Part shown: positions 4,823 to 8,986 of the stretch, one piece after another
Position numbering within the stretch: the first letter of the stretch is position 1
Layout: each line of letters starts with the position of its first letter
Source: an uncultured Eubacteriales bacterium
Lineage (GTDB): Bacteria > Bacillota > Clostridia > Oscillospirales > Acutalibacteraceae
Direction: 5' to 3'
Length of the DNA stretch: 8,986 nucleotides
Assembly (NCBI GenBank): GCA_902462035.1
Contig: CABQAC010000072.1
Coordinates: 1-8,986 of the forward strand
The notes under the pieces: model-generated
Database searches by the model: none
Told to the model about the DNA's origin: nothing
What the model saw: the letters and a program-made list of their open reading frames with translations, nothing else
Made by a program: the position numbers and the translations under genes

Positions 4823-7800
4823 TTACCGCTTTTCCACCCCAAGGGTTGCGGTTTCGCCGTTTAAATCCCATTCCCTCTGGAACCCGCCGGTTGTGCCGGT
4901 TTCCAGCTGGTCAGCCAGCACGTCGCCGCACAGGCTCTGCTCGTTGCGCCGCGCCACATCTTCGATCTTTTCGTTGCCGGACACATATACCGTGATGTGG
5001 TCGGTTACCTCAAAGCCCGCTTCCTTGCGCATGGTCTGGATTTTGCTGACCATTTCGCGGACAAGGCCTTCCTCCACCAATTCGCTGGTCAAGGCGGTGC
5101 AAAGCGCCACCGCCACGCCGTTGTCCTCGGCTGTGGCAAAGCCCTCCTTCTGGGCGGTCTCGATCAGCAGATCCTCGGCGGTCAGCCGGATTTCCCCGCC
5201 GGAAAGAGCCAAGGCCAGCGTGCCGTTTTGGTCCAGCTCGCGTTTGGCGCCGCTTCCCAGGCCGGCCAGCGCTTTGCTAATTTCGCCCAGCTGCTTTCCG
5301 TAACGCGGCCCTAAAGTACGAAGCTGCGGTTTAAACCGATAGGTGGTAAACCCGCTGTCGTCGCTTGTAAAGCAGACTTCCTTCACGTTTAACTCTTCCT
5401 CCACAATCCTGCGGAAGAAGCCGTCCAGCGGCTGGGCGGTCTTGACATACATGCGGGACAAAGGCTGCCGGTTTTTTAAACTGGCGGCGTTGCGGGCCGC
5501 GCGGCCCAATGTGACAACCTGTAGCACCTGCGCCATGTTCTTTTCCAGCTCCGGGTCAATCCATTCCTTGCGCACCGTTGGGAAAGCGCACAGGTGTACG
5601 CTGATGGGCGCGGATTGGTCCAGCGATCCCACCAGATTGCGGTAAATATCCTCCGCCATAAACGGGATCATCGGCGCCGCAGCCTTGGCCGTGGTCACCA
5701 GGGCGGTATACAGGGTCAGGAAGGCGTCGATCTTGTCCTCCTCCATCCCCTTGGCCCAGAACCGTTCCCGGTTGGTGCGCACGTACCAGTTGCTCAGGTC
5801 GTCCACAAAATCCTGCAGAGCGCGGGCCGCCTCGGGAATTTTATACTGCGCAAGGCTGTCGTCCACCGTTTGCACCATGGAGTTAAGACGGGACAGAACC
5901 CACCGGTCCATCACCGGCAGGCGGCCGTAGTTTAGGGTGTATTGGGTGGGGTCGAACTGGTCGATGTTCGCATACAGCACAAAGAAGGCGTAGGTGTTCC
6001 ACAGGGTACCCAAAAATTTGCGCTGGCCTTCGGTCACCGCCTTGGCGTGAAACCGGTTGGGCAGCCATGGGGCGGAATTGGTGTAAAAATACCACCGGAT
6101 GGCGTCCGCGCCGAAATCGTTCAGCGCGTCGAATGGGTCCACGGCATTTCCTTTGGACTTGCTCATCTTTTGGCCGTTCTCGTCCTGCACGTGGCCCAGT
6201 ACAATCACGTTGCGGTATGGCGCCTTGTTGAAGATCAGGGTGGAGATGGCAAGCAGCGAGTAAAACCACCCGCGGGTTTGGTCCACCGCTTCCGAAATAA
6301 AATCGGCGGGAAACTGCTGTTCGAACAGCTCTTTGTTTTCAAAGGGATAATGGTGCTGGGCGAAAGGCATCGAGCCGGAATCGAACCAGCAGTCGATGAC
6401 TTCGGGCACCCGCTTCATCTGCTTGCCGCAGTGGGGGCAGGCGATGGTCACCGCGTCGATGAAAGGGCGGTGCAGCTCGATGTTTTCCGGGCAGTTGGCC
6501 GAAAGCGCCTTCAGCTCCGTGATGCTGCCCACCGCGTGCTGGTGCCCGCATTCACATTGCCAAATGTTCAGCGGCGTGCCCCAGTACCGGTTGCGGCTGA
6601 TGCCCCAATCCTGCACGTTTTCGAGCCAGTCGCCGAACCGGCCTTTTCCAATGCTTTCCGGAATCCAGTGAATGGTGTTGTTGTTGCGGATCAAGTCGTC
6701 CTTGACCGCGGTCATCTTGATGAACCAAGAATCCCGGGCGTAGTAGATCAGCGGCGTGTCGCACCGCCAGCAGTGGGGATAGCTGTGCTCAAAGGGAGGA
6801 GCGGCAAACAGCAGCCCGCGTTCGGACAGGCTTTTCAGCACTTCCTGGTCCGCGTCCTTGCAGAACATGCCGGCCCAGGGCGTTTCCTGGGTCATTTCGC
6901 CCTTTTGGTCCACCAGCTGGACAAATGGCAGTCCGTAACGGCGGCCCACCTGGGCGTCGTCCTCGCCGAAAGCCGGGGCGGTATGCACCACGCCGGTACC
7001 TTCGGTCAGGGTAACATAGTCGGCGCAGGTCACATACCAGCATTTGCCCGTTGGCTGTACAAAATCAAACAGCGGCTCGTATTCCTTAAATTCCAGCTCC
7101 TTGCCCTGGAACCGCTCCAAAACCGTGTAGTTTTCTTTTAAAACAGCGGGCAGCAGGGCTTCCGCCATATAGTACACGGTCCCGTCTTGCTCCACCTTGG
7201 CATAGGTTTCCGCAGGGTTGACGCACAGCGCCACGTTTGAAGGGAGCGTCCACGGGGTGGTGGTCCAGGCCAGGATATAAGCGTCCTCTCCCTTGGCCTT
7301 GAACTTGACTACGGCCGAGCGCTCCTTGACCATTTTGTAGCCCTGGGCCACCTCGTGGCTGGAGAGCGGCGTGCCGCAGCGGGGGCAGTAGGGCACGATT
7401 TTAAAGCCCTTGTACAAAAGCCCTTTCTCCCAAATTTGCTTTAACGCCCACCATTCGGATTCGATAAAATTGTTGTCGTAGGTCACATAAGGGTCGTCCA
7501 TATCCGCCCAAAAACCCACGCGGTCGGAAAAATCCTCCCACATGCCCTTGTATTTCCACACGCTTTCCTTGCATTTGGCAATGAACGGCTCCAAGCCGTA
7601 TTCCTCAATTTGTTCCTTGCCGTTAATGCCCAGCAGCTTTTCCACTTCCAGCTCTACCGGCAGGCCGTGGGTATCCCACCCCGCCTTGCGCGGCACCATG
7701 TAGCCCTTCATGGTGCGGTAGCGGGGGATCATATCCTTGATGACCCTGGTCAGCACATGGCCGATGTGGGGCTTGCCGTTGGCGGTGGGGGGGCCGTCGT

Positions 7801-7930
7801 AAAAGGTGTAGGTTTCCCCATCCTTCCGCTGTTCCATGGACTGGCGGAACACGTCGTGCTCCTTCCAGAATTCCTGCACCCGCTTTTCCCGGTCCTCGAA
7901 ACCCAGGTCTGTGGATACCTTGCGATACAT
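4823..7930 (-). CDS. ileS: Isoleucyl-tRNA synthetase (long, type 2-like)
   Basis: The 1035-residue class Ia synthetase charges tRNA-Ile in the cytoplasm. HIGH is present as PHIGH (H55-H58) and KMSKS as KMSKSKGN (588-595). The CP1 editing domain (about 200-400) shows AWTTTPWTLPSN (221-232) and GTGVVHTAPAFGEDD (311-325), needed to remove mischarged valine. Cysteine pairs occur at C182/C185, C387/C390, C459/C461 and C498/C501 and could bind zinc. The anticodon-binding region begins near 690. The length and the motif YTFYDGPPTANGKPHIGHV fit the clostridial type 2-like branch, whose members are often less sensitive to mupirocin; that property is not shown here. ATG 7930 is chosen because GGGAGG lies 7 nt upstream. 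The frame stays open to 8089, but that stretch is the T-box terminator and antiterminator RNA. A T-box leader, its own promoter and its own terminator mark it as a single-gene unit. Confidence 0.97.
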   Translation of the reverse strand: MYRKVSTDLGFEDREKRVQEFWKEHDVFRQSMEQRKDGETYTFYDGPPTANGKPHIGHVLTRVIKDMIPRYRTMKGYMVPRKAGWDTHGLPVELEVEKLLGINGKEQIEEYGLEPFIAKCKESVWKYKGMWEDFSDRVGFWADMDDPYVTYDNNFIESEWWALKQIWEKGLLYKGFKIVPYCPRCGTPLSSHEVAQGYKMVKERSAVVKFKAKGEDAYILAWTTTPWTLPSNVALCVNPAETYAKVEQDGTVYYMAEALLPAVLKENYTVLERFQGKELEFKEYEPLFDFVQPTGKCWYVTCADYVTLTEGTGVVHTAPAFGEDDAQVGRRYGLPFVQLVDQKGEMTQETPWAGMFCKDADQEVLKSLSERGLLFAAPPFEHSYPHCWRCDTPLIYYARDSWFIKMTAVKDDLIRNNNTIHWIPESIGKGRFGDWLENVQDWGISRNRYWGTPLNIWQCECGHQHAVGSITELKALSANCPENIELHRPFIDAVTIACPHCGKQMKRVPEVIDCWFDSGSMPFAQHHYPFENKELFEQQFPADFISEAVDQTRGWFYSLLAISTLIFNKAPYRNVIVLGHVQDENGQKMSKSKGNAVDPFDALNDFGADAIRWYFYTNSAPWLPNRFHAKAVTEGQRKFLGTLWNTYAFFVLYANIDQFDPTQYTLNYGRLPVMDRWVLSRLNSMVQTVDDSLAQYKIPEAARALQDFVDDLSNWYVRTNRERFWAKGMEEDKIDAFLTLYTALVTTAKAAAPMIPFMAEDIYRNLVGSLDQSAPISVHLCAFPTVRKEWIDPELEKNMAQVLQVVTLGRAARNAASLKNRQPLSRMYVKTAQPLDGFFRRIVEEELNVKEVCFTSDDSGFTTYRFKPQLRTLGPRYGKQLGEISKALAGLGSGAKRELDQNGTLALALSGGEIRLTAEDLLIETAQKEGFATAEDNGVAVALCTALTSELVEEGLVREMVSKIQTMRKEAGFEVTDHITVYVSGNEKIEDVARRNEQSLCGDVLADQLETGTTGGFQREWDLNGETATLGVEKR

Positions 7931-7955
7931 TTCCATTCCTCCCAAATTCGTCGAC

Positions 7956-7989
7956 AAAAAACCCCCGTCCCGCGCAAACAGGACGGAGG
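7956..7989 (-). terminator. Conditional terminator of the ileS T-box
   Basis: On the minus strand CCTCCGTCC (7989-7981) pairs with GGACGGGGG (7970-7962), including one G-U pair, across a 10-nt loop. Six T residues follow (7961-7956). The 5' arm overlaps the 3' part of the T-box antiterminator (ACGGAG...CTCCGT), so the two structures exclude each other. Confidence 0.9.
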
Positions 7990-8209
7990 TGCTTCTCCGT
8001 ATCAACCACCCATTGCAGCATACCAGCATATGCCTTCCCGTAACGGCGGAAAAACCGGCGGGGCTTACTGAAAAAACTTCAGCCCGCAACTCGGGAGAGA
8101 TGTTCAGAAAACAAGTTACTCGCGCCAGGCTTCCACCGCCCCTGGCTCGCTAAGGCTTTCGCTTCGTTCCTACTGGCTCCGTCATCGTCTTTTGTGGTAA
8201 ATTCGATTA
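7956..8209 (-). promoter_or_regulatory. T-box riboswitch leader of ileS, isoleucine specifier
   Basis: Reading the minus strand, Stem I starts near 8193. It has a GATGA K-turn element (8186-8182), an AGTA S-turn (8174-8171), a distal hairpin GCCAGG/CCTGGC (8146-8124) and the specifier loop GAAC-ATC, with ATC at 8101-8099, an isoleucine codon. The T-box sequence TGGGTGGTTGATACGG (from 8012) supplies the UGGU bulge that would pair with the ACCA end of uncharged tRNA-Ile. It lies just before the terminator. Uncharged tRNA-Ile should favour the antiterminator and so raise ileS expression. Confidence 0.92.
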
Positions 8210-8215
8210 TTTCAT

Positions 8216-8244
8216 ATTATATCCGCCCAAAGGAAAAATGTCAA
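8216..8244 (-). promoter_or_regulatory. Perfect-consensus sigma-A promoter of ileS
   Basis: On the minus strand TTGACA (8244-8239) and TATAAT (8221-8216) are separated by exactly 17 bases. Transcription should begin near 8209, giving a leader of about 280 nt. A fully consensus promoter fits a gene controlled mainly by premature termination. Confidence 0.93.
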
Positions 8245-8575
8245 TCATTTTATCAGGATTCGTCCGTGCTGCGCCGCGGTTTTTCGTAGCGAAACAGCGG
8301 GCGGTCCGGGCGTTTGCCGGGGGATTCCAACGTGCGGATGTTTTTTTGCTCACGCATTTCTCTTTTGTTATATTGTTAAAGTGGGCGCCGCTATTTATAA
8401 AACGAAGGTTAAACGAACCGCCGTATTCGGGTGCTTCCGGCAGCCCCGCATTGGTTTGTTTAACAAAACATCTTCTTTTTAATTTGTCTGAACGGAAAGC
8501 GGGTATGATTGTAAAATTCTACCCCATATGATACAATGGCGTAAAACCTGATGGATTTGGAAGGAGGAACGGAAC
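8245..8575. other. Intergenic region between ileS and the DUF951 gene
   Basis: This 331-base stretch lies between divergent promoters. I see no supported gene in it. An open frame from 8238 to 8531 on the plus strand has no Shine-Dalgarno sequence at proper distance, starts within the ileS promoter, and has a composition unlike a real protein. A possible second plus-strand promoter, TTGCTC (8346-8351)-17-TATATT (8369-8374), sits upstream of the better one at 8509. The middle is T-rich. No stable structured RNA or terminator is evident. Confidence 0.5.
8509..8537 (+). promoter_or_regulatory. Promoter of the DUF951-prfA unit
   Basis: TTGTAA (8509-8514) and TACAAT (8532-8537) are 17 bases apart, and TGA directly before the -10 makes it an extended type. 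It lies 38 bases before the DUF951 start codon. It probably drives both the small gene and prfA, as no other promoter is seen between them. Confidence 0.8.
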
Positions 8576-8770
8576 ATGGACGTGCGCGTGGGCGATCTTT
8601 TGGAAATGAAAAAGCCCCATCCCTGTGGCGGCAAAACCTTTTTGGTGCTCCGTTCCGGGATGGACTTCCGGCTGCGCTGTACCGGCTGCGGCCACGAGGT
8701 CATGGTGCCCCGGGTCAAAATCGAAAAAAACATCCGTAAAATTACCCATGCCGGGGACAGGGAAGGGTAG
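8576..8770 (+). CDS. DUF951 family small protein
   Basis: The 64-residue protein MDVRVGDLLEMKKPHPCGGK onward matches the DUF951 pattern well known in Firmicutes: HPCGGK, then a GMDFRLRC-TGCGHEV-MVPR core. C17, C35 and C38 form a possible zinc-binding or redox site, although the fourth ligand is not obvious (H15 or H40 could serve). The family is small, beta-rich and of unknown role, often placed next to translation or replication genes. AAGGAGG (8561-8567) lies 8 nt before the ATG. prfA follows 47 bases later, so the two probably form an operon. No membrane segment or signal is present. Confidence 0.92.
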   Translation: MDVRVGDLLEMKKPHPCGGKTFLVLRSGMDFRLRCTGCGHEVMVPRVKIEKNIRKITHAGDREG

Positions 8771-8772
8771 CG

Positions 8773-8816
8773 CGGTTTCCTGTAAGCTTAACCGAAATTA
8801 GATCAGGAGGAAACCG
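8773..8816 (+). promoter_or_regulatory. Possible hairpin covering the prfA ribosome binding site
   Basis: CGGTTTCCT (8773-8781) is the exact reverse complement of AGGAAACCG (8808-8816), leaving a 26-nt loop. The right arm takes in the last part of the prfA Shine-Dalgarno AGGAGG (8805-8810) and runs up to two bases from the ATG. If it folds in the mRNA it could lower prfA translation. Confidence 0.45.
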
Positions 8817-8817
8817 T

Positions 8818-8986
8818 ATGTTCGACCAGCTAAAAGCCATCGAGGACCGCTTTGGGCAGCTGTCCGAGCGGCTGTGCGACCCCGCTGTGGTGGGGGATCC
8901 TGCCGTTTACAGCGAGATTATGAAGGAATACCGGAATATCGAACCGCTGGTTTTAAAATACCGGGAATACTGCGCGGCTGAAAAGG
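8818..8986 (+). CDS. prfA: Peptide chain release factor 1 (N-terminal part)
   Basis: Only the first 56 codons are in the window. MFDQLKAIEDRFGQLSERL, then DPAVVGDPAVYSEIMKEY and IEPLVLKYREY, follow the N-terminal helical domain of bacterial RF1, which recognises UAA and UAG in the ribosomal A site and triggers peptide release. The codon-recognition and GGQ motifs lie beyond the right edge. The closely related RF2 usually differs in this opening, so RF1 is preferred. AGGAGG (8805-8810) is 7 nt before the ATG. The gene follows the DUF951 gene and probably shares its promoter. Confidence 0.93.
   Translation, partial: MFDQLKAIEDRFGQLSERLCDPAVVGDPAVYSEIMKEYRNIEPLVLKYREYCAAEK

Noticed and set aside
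5942..7141. 399-codon open frame on the plus strand
   Set aside because: It lies wholly antisense to conserved ileS and has the composition expected of a GC-rich shadow frame.
7931..8089. N-terminal extension of IleS by 53 residues
   Set aside because: The bases form the T-box antiterminator/terminator and the ribosome binding site for ATG 7930. The family starts with the MYRKV-like sequence.
8238..8531. Plus-strand 97-codon open frame upstream of the DUF951 gene
   Set aside because: It starts inside the ileS promoter, lacks a properly spaced ribosome binding site, overlaps the DUF951 -10 region, and its product looks like translated noncoding DNA.
1..8986. CRISPR array, rRNA or tRNA genes
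   Set aside because: I saw no regularly spaced direct repeats, no cloverleaf-like segment and no rRNA signature on either strand.

Overview
This window looks like a chromosomal segment of a low-to-mid GC Gram-positive anaerobe of the class Clostridia, probably an Oscillospirales/Ruminococcaceae-type gut bacterium. The reasons are strong AGGAGG ribosome binding sites, consensus sigma-A promoters, a T-box leader in front of a clostridial-type (IleS2-like) isoleucyl-tRNA synthetase, and a small DUF951 gene next to prfA. The taxonomic placement is inference from gene content, not from a search.

Layout, left to right. Bases 1-721 (minus strand) carry the start of an S1-domain RNA-binding protein that runs off the left edge. 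A 378-base divergent spacer follows. At 1100-2608 (plus) is a cytoplasmic DUF5060/DUF4038-type glycoside-hydrolase-like protein, closed by a strong terminator. At 2736-3581 is a complete tyrosine recombinase. Its stop codon touches the first base of a 24-bp inverted repeat whose other copy lies at 3830-3853. A two-gene operon of unknown small proteins (3876-4400 and 4408-4668) follows. Convergent to it is ileS (4823-7930, minus) with its own terminator, a T-box leader (about 7956-8209) and a perfect TTGACA-17-TATAAT promoter. To the right are the DUF951 gene (8576-8770) and the 5' end of prfA (8818 to the right edge).

The most interesting part is 2736-4668. The recombinase, the inverted repeats and the 225-bp segment between them look like a DNA-inversion phase switch. 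The segment contains an extended -10 promoter (TTGTTT-17-TATAAT) that, in the orientation read here, points straight at the two-gene operon (ON). An intrinsic terminator just upstream of that promoter, inside the same segment, separates it from the recombinase transcript. Inversion would turn the main promoter back toward the recombinase gene as antisense. A second, weaker extended -10 motif mirrors the first on the other strand. The operon's first protein appears to be an internal tandem duplication of a roughly 47-residue unit, and neither small protein has a function I can name. Because ileS is convergent just beyond, these two proteins seem to be the only genes the switch controls.

The rest of the window is housekeeping: translation factors (S1-like protein, IleS, RF1) with recognisable RNA-level control (the T-box for ileS and a possible Shine-Dalgarno-sequestering hairpin for prfA).
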